Shown here: piece after piece, positions 42,748-51,514 of the stretch | How positions within the stretch are numbered: position 1 is the stretch's first letter | Layout: each line of letters opens with the position of its first letter | Source of the DNA: JAJFUV01 sp964384215 | GTDB lineage: Bacteria > Acidobacteriota > Terriglobia > Bryobacterales > Bryobacteraceae | Assembly: GCA_964384215.1 (NCBI GenBank) | Contig: CAYLLB010000009.1 | Location: 1 to 64,000 of the forward strand | Length of the DNA stretch: 64,000 nt | Reading direction: 5' to 3' | Translations under genes and position numbers: made by a program | The notes under the pieces: model-generated | The model's input: the letters and a program-made list of their open reading frames with translations, nothing else | The model's database searches: none | Told to the model about the DNA's origin: nothing

Positions 42748-43455
42748 ATGGCGCCGGGTAACCACAGTGCGATACGCGCCGTCGGATTGACAAAGGCTTA
42801 CCGGTCGGGGGCGAACCAACTGGTAGTCTTTGAGAAACTGGAACTGGAGGTGCGGCGCGGCGAGCGTTTGGCTGTGGTGGGGGAGTCGGGCGCGGGCAAA
42901 TCCACGCTCTTGCACCTGCTGGGCGGGTTGGACCGGCCCACGGAGGGGAAAATACTGTTTGGTTCCAAAGAGATAACGGCGCTGGCCGACGCCGATCTGT
43001 CCGATTTTCGCAACCGCGAGATTGGCTTCGTCTGGCAGAGCCATTTCCTGCTGCCGGAATTCACAGCCCTTGAGAACGTCATGATGCCGCTGCTCGTGCG
43101 CGGCGCTGAGCCGGGCCGGGCGGCGGCGGCCGCGTCCCGGCGTTTGGAAGAGGTGGGGCTGGCATCGCGCGCGACACACCGGCCGGGAGAACTGAGTGGC
43201 GGCGAACAGCAACGCGTTGGACTGGCAAGGGCTCTTGCGGGTAATCCTAAAGTGCTCCTTGCCGATGAGCCTACTGGGAACCTTGATGAGAAGACCGGGG
43301 AGATGATCGTGGATCTGCTTGAAACAATGCATCGGGTACACGGTCTGACTTCGGTTCATGTAACCCACAACATCGCTTTTGCCAGGCGATGCGATCGAAT
43401 CCTGAGACTGGAGGGGGGCAGGCTGGTTCGGACTTCTACCGAGACGGCCGGTTGA
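42748..43455 (+). CDS. LolD-like ABC transporter ATP-binding protein
   Basis: The 235-residue ATPase has all motifs: Walker A 'GESGAGKST', Q-loop 'VWQSH', signature 'LSGGEQQR', Walker B 'VLLADEPTGNLD' and H-loop 'HVTHN'. It belongs to the LolD/MacB/FtsE class, which powers lipoprotein release or MacB-type extrusion. The permease partner (LolC/E or MacB) is not adjacent; the gene is followed 36 bases later by clpC. It may therefore work with a permease encoded elsewhere. The start ATG 42748 gives an N-terminus of normal length. Confidence 0.88.
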   Translation: MAPGNHSAIRAVGLTKAYRSGANQLVVFEKLELEVRRGERLAVVGESGAGKSTLLHLLGGLDRPTEGKILFGSKEITALADADLSDFRNREIGFVWQSHFLLPEFTALENVMMPLLVRGAEPGRAAAAASRRLEEVGLASRATHRPGELSGGEQQRVGLARALAGNPKVLLADEPTGNLDEKTGEMIVDLLETMHRVHGLTSVHVTHNIAFARRCDRILRLEGGRLVRTSTETAG

Positions 43456-43491
43456 GTTCCCGCATCTAAAGAGAGTAAGAGGGCGGATTCA

Positions 43492-45978
43492 ATGTTTGAA
43501 CGCTACACGGAAAAGGCCCGCAGGGTCATCTTCTTTGCGCGTTACGAAGCCAGTCAGTTCGGTAGCCCCTTCATCGAAACCGAACATTTGCTGCTCGGCC
43601 TGCTCAGGGAAGACAAGGCGCTCGCCAATCGGTTCCTGCGCAGCCACGCCGCGCTGGAAAGCATCAAGAAGCAGGTGGAGGCGCACACGACGGCGCGCGA
43701 GAAGGTTTCCACCTCGGTGGACTTGCCGCTGAGCCATGAGTGCAAGCGCGTTCTGGCCTACGCCGCCGAAGAGGCCGAAAGGCTCAGCCACAAGCACATC
43801 GGAACCGAGCACCTGCTGCTCGGTTTGCTGCGCGAGGAAAAGTGTTTCGCCAGCGAGATCTTGCACGAGCGCGGCCTGCGATTGGCGCAGGTGCGCGAAG
43901 ACATCAGCCGGGCCAGCAACGAAAAGATGACCTCGGCCCGTCCCAAAGAGGCCTCGCTGCTTAGCGAGTTCAGCCGGGACCTGACGCAGTCGGCCATGGA
44001 CGGCCTGCTCGATCCGCTCATCGGCCGGGATTACGAGTTGGAGCGCGTGGTTCAGATCCTGTGCCGCCGCACCAAGAACAACCCCGTGCTCATCGGCGAG
44101 CCGGGCGTGGGCAAGACGGCCATCGTGGAGGGCCTGGCGCAGCGCATTGCCGAAGGCGACGTGCCCTCATTCCTGTCCGACAAGCGCATCCTGGCGCTGG
44201 ACCTGTCGCTGATCGTCGCCGGCACCAAGTACCGAGGGCAGTTCGAAGAGCGCTTGAAAACCATCATGAAGGAGCTGATGGAGAATCAGAACGCCATCAT
44301 CTTCATCGATGAGTTGCACACGCTGGTGGGCGCGGGCTCGGCCGAAGGGTCGCTGGACGCCGCCAACATCCTGAAGCCCGCCCTGTCGCGCGGCGAGGTG
44401 CAGTGCATCGGCGCAACCACCCCGGGCGAGTTCCGCAAGTCCATCGAGAAGGACCGTTCGCTCGAGCGGCGCTTCCAGGCCGTCAAAGTGACGCCGCCCA
44501 ACGAAGCCGACGCGGTGCGCATCCTGTTCGGCATCAAGGAACGCTACGAGAAATTTCACGCCGTCGCCTACACCGACGAGGCCATTGAAACCGCTGTCTA
44601 CACGTCGAGCCGTTTCATTTCGGACCGCTTCCTGCCGGACAAGGCCATCGATCTCATCGATGAAGCCGGCGCGCGCGTGAAACTGCGGCAAACCACCCTG
44701 CCCACCGAGGTGGCCGATGTGCAGAAGCGCATCAAGTTCATCGTTCACCGGATGGAGAACGCCATCGCCAACCACGAATTCGAGAAGGCGAGGTTTTACT
44801 CCGACGAAGAGCGCAAGGAGCGCGAAAACCTGCGCCTGCTGCGCGACAAGTACAACCTTGACGACACTTCCACCGGCATGGTGACCAAGGACGATATCGA
44901 AGACGTGGTGGCGCGGTGGACCGGTGTGCCCATGACGGCCATCCGCGAGGAAGAAGTCACCAAGCTGCTGCGCATTGAAGAAGAACTGCACAAACGCGTC
45001 ATCAGCCAGGACAAGGCCATCTCGGCGCTGGCGCGCGCCATCCGGCGTTCGCGCGCCGGGTTGAAGTCGCCCAAGCGTCCCTCGGGCTCGTTCCTGTTCC
45101 TGGGTCCCACGGGCGTGGGCAAGACGGAAGTGGCGCGAGCGCTGGCCGAGTTCCTTTTCGCCAGCGAAAAGTCGCTGATTCGCTTCGACATGTCCGAGTT
45201 CATGGAAAAGCACTCGGTTTCGAAGCTCATCGGCTCGCCTCCGGGTTATGTGGGGTACGAAGAGGGCGGACAATTGACCGAGCGCGTCAAGCGCGCGCCC
45301 TACTCGGTGATCCTGCTGGACGAAATCGAGAAGGCCCACCCGGACGTTTACAACATCCTGCTGCAGGTGTTCGAGGACGGCCAGTTGACCGACGGTCTCG
45401 GCAACACGGTGGATTTCAAGAACACCATCATCATCATGACGTCCAACCTGGGCGCCCGATTCCTGGAGAAGAAGGGCGGCATGGGCTTTTCGGCTCCGGC
45501 GGGGACCGGAATCGCCAGCAAGGTGGAAGATGCCGTACTGGCGGAAGTAAAGCGCGCCTTCAACCCCGAATTTCTGAACCGGCTGGACGAGGTGATCCTG
45601 TTCAATCCGCTGGGCGACAGCGACCTGCTGAAGATCATCGACCTGTTGGTTGGACAAGTGAACCAGAACCTGGCGGCCAAGCAGATCAGCATCCGCCTGG
45701 CGCCCGAAGCGGCCCGCTACATACTCGAGCAGACTTGCGCGGACCGCAGTTACGGAGCGCGTCCGCTGCGCCGCGCGTTGCAGAAGTACGTCGAGGACCC
45801 GCTGTCGGAGGCGCTCATCCAAGGCTCGCTGCCGAGGCCGGCCGAACTCGAAGTCTTCCTCAGCGAAACCGGTTTGTTCGCGCGCGAGGTGAAGCAACCG
45901 GAAGAGCAGCCCGTCGGTGTCGCTGAAGGCGGAGGCACTGCGGAGCCTGCCGCCCCCACGCCGCTTTACACTTTCTGA
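43492..45978 (+). CDS. clpC: ATP-dependent Clp protease ATP-binding subunit ClpC
   Basis: ClpC unfolds proteins for degradation by ClpP. The 828-residue protein has the double Clp-N repeat (residues 1-140, 'IETEHLLLGLLREDK' and 'IGTEHLLLGLLREEK'), AAA domain 1 (Walker A 'GEPGVGKT', Walker B 'IIFIDELHT'), a coiled M domain with a UVR-like segment ('HRMENAIANHEFEKARFY'), AAA domain 2 ('GPTGVGKT', 'LLDEIEKAHPDVYN') and a C-terminal D2-small domain. The 'GSPPGYVGY' pore loop is present. Its tail is a short Glu/Pro-rich extension. It is downstream of the LolD-like gene but has its own ribosome site. The opposite strand is also open over a long stretch, a shadow of codon bias. Confidence 0.96.
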   Translation: MFERYTEKARRVIFFARYEASQFGSPFIETEHLLLGLLREDKALANRFLRSHAALESIKKQVEAHTTAREKVSTSVDLPLSHECKRVLAYAAEEAERLSHKHIGTEHLLLGLLREEKCFASEILHERGLRLAQVREDISRASNEKMTSARPKEASLLSEFSRDLTQSAMDGLLDPLIGRDYELERVVQILCRRTKNNPVLIGEPGVGKTAIVEGLAQRIAEGDVPSFLSDKRILALDLSLIVAGTKYRGQFEERLKTIMKELMENQNAIIFIDELHTLVGAGSAEGSLDAANILKPALSRGEVQCIGATTPGEFRKSIEKDRSLERRFQAVKVTPPNEADAVRILFGIKERYEKFHAVAYTDEAIETAVYTSSRFISDRFLPDKAIDLIDEAGARVKLRQTTLPTEVADVQKRIKFIVHRMENAIANHEFEKARFYSDEERKERENLRLLRDKYNLDDTSTGMVTKDDIEDVVARWTGVPMTAIREEEVTKLLRIEEELHKRVISQDKAISALARAIRRSRAGLKSPKRPSGSFLFLGPTGVGKTEVARALAEFLFASEKSLIRFDMSEFMEKHSVSKLIGSPPGYVGYEEGGQLTERVKRAPYSVILLDEIEKAHPDVYNILLQVFEDGQLTDGLGNTVDFKNTIIIMTSNLGARFLEKKGGMGFSAPAGTGIASKVEDAVLAEVKRAFNPEFLNRLDEVILFNPLGDSDLLKIIDLLVGQVNQNLAAKQISIRLAPEAARYILEQTCADRSYGARPLRRALQKYVEDPLSEALIQGSLPRPAELEVFLSETGLFAREVKQPEEQPVGVAEGGGTAEPAAPTPLYTF

Positions 45979-45984
45979 TCCCGG

Positions 45985-46009
45985 GCGCCGCCTGTCATAC
46001 GGGCGGCGC
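45985..46009 (+). terminator. Hairpin after clpC
   Basis: GCGCCGCC (45985-45992) pairs with GGCGGCGC (46002-46009), an 8-bp GC stem with a nine-base loop, seven bases after the clpC stop. No T run follows, so it would be a weak or Rho-aided terminator. Confidence 0.4.
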
Positions 46010-46027
46010 TCGAGACTCTCCACCAAG

Positions 46028-46056
46028 TTGATTCCGAACCCTTTGGCCGATATAGT
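46028..46056 (+). promoter_or_regulatory. Promoter of hppA
   Basis: TTGATT (46028-46033), a 17-base spacer and TATAGT (46051-46056) form a good sigma-70 type promoter (4/6 and 5/6). The TSS would be near 46063, giving a leader of about 100 bases before the ATG at 46162. Confidence 0.6.
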
Positions 46057-46096
46057 AAAAGTTTGGGTGGTTCGGCTTGCATAGTTTTCTGATGCG

Positions 46097-46128
46097 CCCG
46101 GCGAGCTGGCCCAAACTGGCCGGGTTTT
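46097..46128 (+). promoter_or_regulatory. Terminator-like hairpin in hppA leader (possible attenuator)
   Basis: CCCGGC (46097-46102) pairs with GCCGGG (46119-46124) and is followed by TTTT (46125-46128), then 33 bases to the ATG with AGGAGG before it. A six-pair stem with an internal GGCC pairing (46108-46111 with 46118-46121 as an alternative) lies between promoter and gene, so premature termination or a regulated leader is possible. No known riboswitch class is recognised. Confidence 0.4.
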
Positions 46129-46161
46129 CGACTCCAATCAAGATGAGGAGGGTTTTTTTCG

Positions 46162-48657
46162 ATGTCTTGCAGTGTAGCCACGCCCGCGCCTAGCGGACTG
46201 GCGAGTTCATGTCTTTCGGGGGGTCTTGCGCGGACATTTCGCGCGATCCTACCCATGCTACTTCTGGTCCTTATCGCCGCGCCGATGATGGCTCAAGAGC
46301 ATCAAGGCGGAGGCGAAGCGAATCTGGTCCTGCCTGATCTGGATCAGGCGATATTCCTGGGGACTCTTGGCGGCCGCTCCGTGCTGATGATCGGTATGCT
46401 GGCCAGCTTGCTCGGCTTCGTGTTCGGCCTGGTGATTTATTCCCGGTTGAAGAACATGGCCGTACACGCTGCGATGCGCGAGGTTTCAGAGCTGATCTAT
46501 GAGACCTGCAAGACGTACCTTCTCACCCAAGGAAAGTTCCTGCTGCTTCTGGAATGCTTCATTGGCGTGATCATCATCTTCTACTTCGGATTCTTGCAGG
46601 GATTCGAAGCGTTGAAGGTTGCGATCATCCTGCTGTTCAGCCTGGTCGGCATTTCCGGCAGCTTCGCAGTGGCGGCTTTTGGCATGCGCGTTAACACATT
46701 TGCCAATTCACGCACGGCGTTTGCCAGCCTCCGCGGCAAGCCGTTCCCGTGCCACAGCATCCCACTGCAGGCCGGCATGAGCATCGGCATGATGCTGATC
46801 AGCATTGAGTTGCTGATCATGCTCTTCATCCTGCTGTTCGTTCCGGGCAACTTGGCCGGCCCGTGCTTCATCGGTTTCGCCATTGGCGAATCGTTGGGCG
46901 CCGCCGCTCTCCGTATCGCGGGCGGCATCTTCACGAAGATCGCCGACATCGGTAGCGACCTGATGAAGATCGTGTTCAAGATCAAGGAAGACGACGCGCG
47001 CAACCCGGGCGTCATTGCCGACTGTACGGGCGACAACGCCGGCGACTCGGTTGGCCCCTCGGCCGACGGTTTCGAAACCTACGGTGTGACGGGCGTGGCC
47101 CTGATCACTTTCATCCTCCTTGCGGTGAAGGATCCTGTGGTGCAGGTGCAGTTGCTGATCTGGATCTTCTCGATGCGCGTGATGATGGTTTGCGCCAGCG
47201 CCGTTGGCTACTTCATCAACTACGCCATCGCGAAGGCCAAGTACGGCTCGTCCGACAAGATGAACTTCGAAGCCCCGCTCACTTCGTTGGTATGGTTGAC
47301 TTCGATTCTCTCGGTCGCGCTCACTTACGTGGCCAGCGCTCTGATGATCCCCTCGCTTGCCGGCGACAGTTCGCTATGGTGGAAGCTGGCGACGATCATT
47401 AGCTGCGGTACTTTGGCGGGCGCAATCATTCCCGAGTTCGTGAAGGTGTTCACGTCCACGAATTCGCGGCATGTGCGCGAGATCGTCAACAGTTCGCGCG
47501 AAGGTGGCGCATCCCTCAACATCCTGTCCGGTTTCGTCGCGGGCAACTTCAGTGGCTACTGGTTGGGCTTCGCGATGTTGCTGCTCATGGGCCTAGGCTA
47601 CGGCGTTAGCACCATGGGTGTGCACGCCCTGATGGTGGATACGATGCTTCCGGTCGAGGCGGTGTTCGCTTTCGGCCTGGTGGCCTTCGGCTTCCTCGGC
47701 ATGGGACCTGTCACCATCGCCGTGGACAGCTACGGTCCCGTGACCGATAACGCGCAGTCCATTTACGAACTGTCCATGATCGAAGAGGTCCCCGACGTCA
47801 GGAACGTCATTAAGAAGGACTTCGGCTTTGATCCGGACTTCGATCGTGCCAAGGACAACCTCGAAGAGAACGATGGCGCAGGCAATACATTCAAGGCGAC
47901 CTCGAAGCCGGTGCTGATCGGCACGGCCGTGGTGGGCGCCACCACCATGATCTTCGCCACCATCGTGGCGTTGACGAATGGCCTTCGGGACAATGTCGAC
48001 AAGCTCTCGATCCTGAATCCTCCGTTCCTGCTGGGCTTGATCACCGGCGGCGCGGTCATTTACTGGTTCACTGGTGCGGCCACCCAGGCCGTCTCGACGG
48101 GCGCTTACCGCGCGGTCGAGTTCATCAAGCAGAACATCAAGCTGGAAGGCGCCACCAAGGCCAGCGTGCAGGATTCCAAGAAGGTGGTTGAGATCTGCAC
48201 CCAGTACGCGCAGAAGGGCATGTTCAACATGTTCCTGACGGTGTTCTTCTCCACCCTGGCGTTCGCGTTCCTGGAGCCGTTCTACTTTATCGGCTACCTG
48301 ATTTCCATCGCGCTGTTCGGCTTGTTCCAGGCCTTCTTCATGGCCAACGCCGGCGGCGCCTGGGACAACGCGAAGAAGATCGTCGAGACCGAATTGAAGG
48401 CCAAGGGCACTGAATTGCATGCGGCCTGCGTAATCGGCGACACGGTGGGCGATCCGTTCAAGGACACCAGTTCGGTGGCTTTGAACCCGATCATCAAGTT
48501 CACCACGCTGTTCGGCTTGCTGGCCGTCGAATTGGCGGTCTCCATGACCCGACAGCAGGGCGCGACAGTCACGACGGCGTTGGCGGTCGTGTTCCTGGCG
48601 TGCGCGATGATCTTCGTTTATCGCAGCTTTTACGGCATGCGGATCGAAAGCAAATAA
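46162..48657 (+). CDS. hppA: Divergent membrane-bound pyrophosphatase (ion-translocating)
   Basis: Membrane pyrophosphatases couple PPi hydrolysis to H+ and/or Na+ transport. The 831-residue protein has about 16 membrane helices. PPi-site blocks are conserved but divergent: 'ADIGSDLMKIVFKIKEDDARNPGVIADCTGDNAGDS' replaces the canonical DVGADLVGKVE...IADNVGDNVGD (core shown as 'EDDARNP' and 'GDNAGD'), while 'GGAWDNAKKIVE' and 'GDTVGDPFKDTSS' are near canonical. In the K+-site region 'GNTFKA' has a Lys where K+-dependent enzymes have Ala, suggesting K+ independence. The E of 'DGFETYG' corresponds to the gating-region Glu. Ion specificity (H+ or Na+-regulated H+) cannot be settled. It carries an N-terminal signal-like extension, an own promoter, and a terminator at 48677. 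Confidence 0.9.
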   Translation: MSCSVATPAPSGLASSCLSGGLARTFRAILPMLLLVLIAAPMMAQEHQGGGEANLVLPDLDQAIFLGTLGGRSVLMIGMLASLLGFVFGLVIYSRLKNMAVHAAMREVSELIYETCKTYLLTQGKFLLLLECFIGVIIIFYFGFLQGFEALKVAIILLFSLVGISGSFAVAAFGMRVNTFANSRTAFASLRGKPFPCHSIPLQAGMSIGMMLISIELLIMLFILLFVPGNLAGPCFIGFAIGESLGAAALRIAGGIFTKIADIGSDLMKIVFKIKEDDARNPGVIADCTGDNAGDSVGPSADGFETYGVTGVALITFILLAVKDPVVQVQLLIWIFSMRVMMVCASAVGYFINYAIAKAKYGSSDKMNFEAPLTSLVWLTSILSVALTYVASALMIPSLAGDSSLWWKLATIISCGTLAGAIIPEFVKVFTSTNSRHVREIVNSSREGGASLNILSGFVAGNFSGYWLGFAMLLLMGLGYGVSTMGVHALMVDTMLPVEAVFAFGLVAFGFLGMGPVTIAVDSYGPVTDNAQSIYELSMIEEVPDVRNVIKKDFGFDPDFDRAKDNLEENDGAGNTFKATSKPVLIGTAVVGATTMIFATIVALTNGLRDNVDKLSILNPPFLLGLITGGAVIYWFTGAATQAVSTGAYRAVEFIKQNIKLEGATKASVQDSKKVVEICTQYAQKGMFNMFLTVFFSTLAFAFLEPFYFIGYLISIALFGLFQAFFMANAGGAWDNAKKIVETELKAKGTELHAACVIGDTVGDPFKDTSSVALNPIIKFTTLFGLLAVELAVSMTRQQGATVTTALAVVFLACAMIFVYRSFYGMRIESK

Positions 48658-48676
48658 GCAGTCTCAGACAAAGCAA

Positions 48677-48712
48677 AAAGGGCCAGGCGAAGGTTGCCTG
48701 GCCCTTTCTCTT
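48677..48712 (+). terminator. Rho-independent terminator of hppA
   Basis: GGGCCAGGC (48680-48688) pairs with GCCTGGCCC (48696-48704); three A (48677-48679) pair with TTT (48705-48707), and TTTCTCTTTC follows. A strong stem with U-rich tail 20 bases after the hppA stop codon. Confidence 0.85.
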
Positions 48713-48721
48713 TCTTGGAGG

Positions 48722-48755
48722 GCGGGCTTCAGCCCGCGCGGGAGTTCACTCCCGC
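48722..48755. repeat. Tandem REP-type hairpins with TTCA loops
   Basis: GCGGGC-TTCA-GCCCGC (48722-48737) and GCGGGAG-TTCA-CTCCCGC (48738-48755) are two perfect stems with the same four-base loop, directly next to each other. They lie at the 3' end of the RAYT remnant and overlap its stop codon. Such paired short palindromes beside a RAYT gene are the classic REP/BIME layout. A related GGCTGAAGCC core lies on the other side of the gene near 49339-49348. Confidence 0.7.
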
Positions 48756-49291
48756 GCTTCATGGACACTCGACCACGTGAAATCGCGCGGATCCGCTACT
48801 AACGCGGCTCTTACCGGGTTCCACTCGATGTAGCGGCAGACGCGATCGAATTCGCCTGCATTCCTCACGAAGTGGTCGAAATACTCCTCCTGCCAGAACG
48901 GCTGGCCAGCCCTGCTCAGCAGCTTGTTGGCGAGCCGGGCGGTAGGACTCTTCACTTGACGGACCAGATCGGCAAGGGCGACCCGCGGAGTCCAGAGCAC
49001 ATGGACGAGGTTGGGCATGACGACGTAGGCGCGCAGCGCGCACCGCCCGTCGGATTCGGTCTGGCGCAGTTATTCGGTCACCACCTGGGCGACGTCGGGT
49101 TGCCGGAGATAGGATGGCCCGGAGCGGGCCGTGTCCAGTAGCCGATCCCAAGCGAGGAACGCCTCCCCGGATTGGAGTGATTCACGGCAAAAGCAACGCT
49201 CAGGAGGTAAGCTCCCCCTGAGCCGCCAGGTAACGAAGACAGGCCGGTCGGGCACGTCCCAATGCGGTAACCGGCGGCGGGAGATTCTCAT
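48746..49291 (-). pseudogene. REP-associated tyrosine transposase (RAYT), inactivated
   Basis: The frame from 49291 encodes 'HWDVPDRPVFVTWRLRGSLP' (typical RAYT N-terminus), stops at an in-frame TAA (49070-49072), and continues in the same frame to 48746 with 'RAYVVMPNLVHVLW', 'WQEEYFDHFVRN' and 'CRYIEWNPVRAALV'. RAYTs are HUH-type single-strand transposases that act on REP hairpins; the catalytic 'NHVH' pair here reads 'NLVH', so one metal-binding His is gone as well. Two independent lesions make it a pseudogene. The Tyr-containing C-terminal region is otherwise preserved, so decay looks recent. Confidence 0.85.
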
Positions 49292-49381
49292 TCCATACTG
49301 ATTGTGGGCGGAGGATGGCGATCATCTCGGGGAATCGGGGCTGAAGCCGGGCCCACATCTGTTCTGGGATACTGCTTGTAT

Positions 49382-51511
49382 ATGAATGGTAATTGGACTC
49401 GCCGGGCTTTCATGGCTTCAAGCGCCCTGCCATTGCTTGCTTCGAGAGGCGGTGGGACGCCGCGACAGCGTTACCGCGCGGTGAGCTGGTGGCTGACCTG
49501 GGAAGATCTGACCTGGCCCAACGAGGCGCTCATGGACAAGATCCGCCGCCGGGCCGACCGTTGCGCGGCGAGCGGCGTCAACTGCTGCATCATTTTCGGT
49601 ACCCACTTCCGCTGGGACTTCATGCCCCTGTGGGGACGCGTCCACGACCTGTTGCGCTTCATCGCCGGCGAACTCCACCAGCGGCAAATCGTCCTCTTCG
49701 ATCACCATTCCTCCGTCCTCACCCACCGCCCGCGCAACCGCGAGGAGGCCCTGAACATTTGGAGGCGCAACCGCCACCACGTTCCGTTCTATCCGTCGAA
49801 CGAAACCGCGGCCACTTGGCAGTGCGACGGCTCGCACATGAACGACTGGCGCATGATCGACGTGGAAACCGGGCAGCCCGTGTACTTGCCGGCTTACAAT
49901 GCCGAGCAGTACTGCATGAACAACCCGGCCTTCCGGAGCTCTTACGTCCGCTACGTCAAACGACTGCTCGCCGAAACGGGCATCGACGGCCTGATGAGCG
50001 ACGACGGAATTTTCTATGCCAACTGGCGCGCTTGCGGATGCAAGTTCTGCCGGGAGCGCTTCCAGACCCGGTACGGGCACACCCTGCCGCCCACCAGCGA
50101 CGCGAGCTTCTGGGGAAACCGCCGCAGCCAGGCTTTCGCCGATTGGATCGAGATGCGGTTTGAGACCTGCGGGGACTTTCTGGTGGAGATTCAAAAGGCG
50201 TTGCCGCCGGACTTCCCGCTGCTGAGCTGCTGCTCGAGCAGCGACGGCTACAACATGCCCGCATACGGGATGAGTTACCAGGATTTCATCCGCGCCTGCA
50301 ATCTGGTCATGCTCGAGATGACCGGGTCGACGCCGTCGATCAAAGGGACCTGGGATGGCCGCCTCCCCAGCCAACTACTGCATCTGGGAATTTCGCGCGA
50401 GCATCACGCCGGGTGCTTCGGCTTGGGCTACGGGTTCTTCCCCGATACGGCTTTCTTCGTTTGGGCGTTGAACAAGTTTCTGGGCTCCGAGTGCTGGTTC
50501 AGCAGCCTGAAAGGCAGGCTCAACGCGACCGAGTCGCAGCTCAACACTTTGGCCGACGATTCCGAACTGGTCGGTGAAGGCTATTACTGGGAGAAAGCCC
50601 ATCCGGCGTTATTTGCCGGCGAGGTGGATACGGATGTAGCCGTGTACTTCTCCCGCTCGACGCGCGACTACTTCGGCCAGTGCGCGGCGGATTACGTCAA
50701 CGACTACTACGCGAGCTGCCAGCAACTGATGCGCGCGGGCGTCTCCTACGACGTGGCGACCGCCATCCCGCATCCCGGCGAGCGGCGCCAGTTAGTTCTG
50801 AGCAGCGCGGCGTGCCTTTCGGCAGATGAGCGCCAGAGCCTCAAGCGTTTCATGGAAAGCGGGGGAACCGTGATCGCCACCGGGCCTTGCGGGCACTATG
50901 ACCAGCGGGCGCGCCCCGCGGCGCAAACCTGGCTCGATGAGTTCGATATCTCCGTCGAAGTGACCGAACCGCAGCGCGACGGAGGATTTCCTCCCGGAAT
51001 GAATCTGAAACCGCCGATTGAGATCGCGCGCTGCCGGGTGCCGCAGTCTGTCCAGGCGCGGATGCGCGATGGCTGGCTGACGGTTACCGTAGGCAAAGGA
51101 CGCCTGCTCTGGCGGCCCGAGCGAATCACGGAAAACGGCATTGCAACCGCTGTGACCGCCGTGGTGCGACCGCCAGCCAGCGCCGTCGCCGTCAAGAGCC
51201 TGCCCTCCACATGGCGGGTCAGGCAATACCGGGATGGCAACCGGCTTCTAATCCACGCCATCCCCGCCCATGTGGAAACGGTTCTTCACGAGGAACTGCG
51301 AGACCAGTTCACCCGTGAAGCCATCATCCAAAGGCTGCGCTATACGCCGCTCTCGGGCACGCTCACTCTGGAGCCGGTTTCGCCATTGAGCCGCGTCATC
51401 CTTCACAGCCCGGACTTGCCCGAACCGCGTGCCGCCACGGGTGCGGGCAAGTCGTGGACCGTCAGCGCATCCGGAGTCTCCAGGTACTTCGTCCTGGAGT
51501 GCATTGCCTGA
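49382..51511 (+). CDS. Tat-exported glycosidase-like protein, unknown family
   Basis: The 709-residue protein starts at ATG 49382 and has a twin-arginine signal ('TRRAFMASSALPLLAS'). The mature part reads like a GH-A/GH42-type TIM barrel: 'SWWLTWEDLTWP', 'ETGIDGLMSDDGIFYANWRACGCKFCRERF', 'LLSCCSSSDGYNMPAYG'. A middle domain ('FARQLVLSSAACLSADERQSLKRFMESGGTVIATGP'-like, a GATase/A4 trimerisation-type fold) and a beta-rich end follow, the layout of GH42 beta-galactosidases. The Cys pair in 'CGCKFC' recurs in some such proteins. Substrate is not known. It is convergent with a GH2 gene (three-base gap between stops). Confidence 0.72.
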   Translation: MNGNWTRRAFMASSALPLLASRGGGTPRQRYRAVSWWLTWEDLTWPNEALMDKIRRRADRCAASGVNCCIIFGTHFRWDFMPLWGRVHDLLRFIAGELHQRQIVLFDHHSSVLTHRPRNREEALNIWRRNRHHVPFYPSNETAATWQCDGSHMNDWRMIDVETGQPVYLPAYNAEQYCMNNPAFRSSYVRYVKRLLAETGIDGLMSDDGIFYANWRACGCKFCRERFQTRYGHTLPPTSDASFWGNRRSQAFADWIEMRFETCGDFLVEIQKALPPDFPLLSCCSSSDGYNMPAYGMSYQDFIRACNLVMLEMTGSTPSIKGTWDGRLPSQLLHLGISREHHAGCFGLGYGFFPDTAFFVWALNKFLGSECWFSSLKGRLNATESQLNTLADDSELVGEGYYWEKAHPALFAGEVDTDVAVYFSRSTRDYFGQCAADYVNDYYASCQQLMRAGVSYDVATAIPHPGERRQLVLSSAACLSADERQSLKRFMESGGTVIATGPCGHYDQRARPAAQTWLDEFDISVEVTEPQRDGGFPPGMNLKPPIEIARCRVPQSVQARMRDGWLTVTVGKGRLLWRPERITENGIATAVTAVVRPPASAVAVKSLPSTWRVRQYRDGNRLLIHAIPAHVETVLHEELRDQFTREAIIQRLRYTPLSGTLTLEPVSPLSRVILHSPDLPEPRAATGAGKSWTVSASGVSRYFVLECIA

Positions 51512-51514
51512 CCT

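Noticed and set aside
44167..46137. 656-codon open frame opposite clpC
   Set aside because: Same GC-bias shadow; the clpC protein has every motif.
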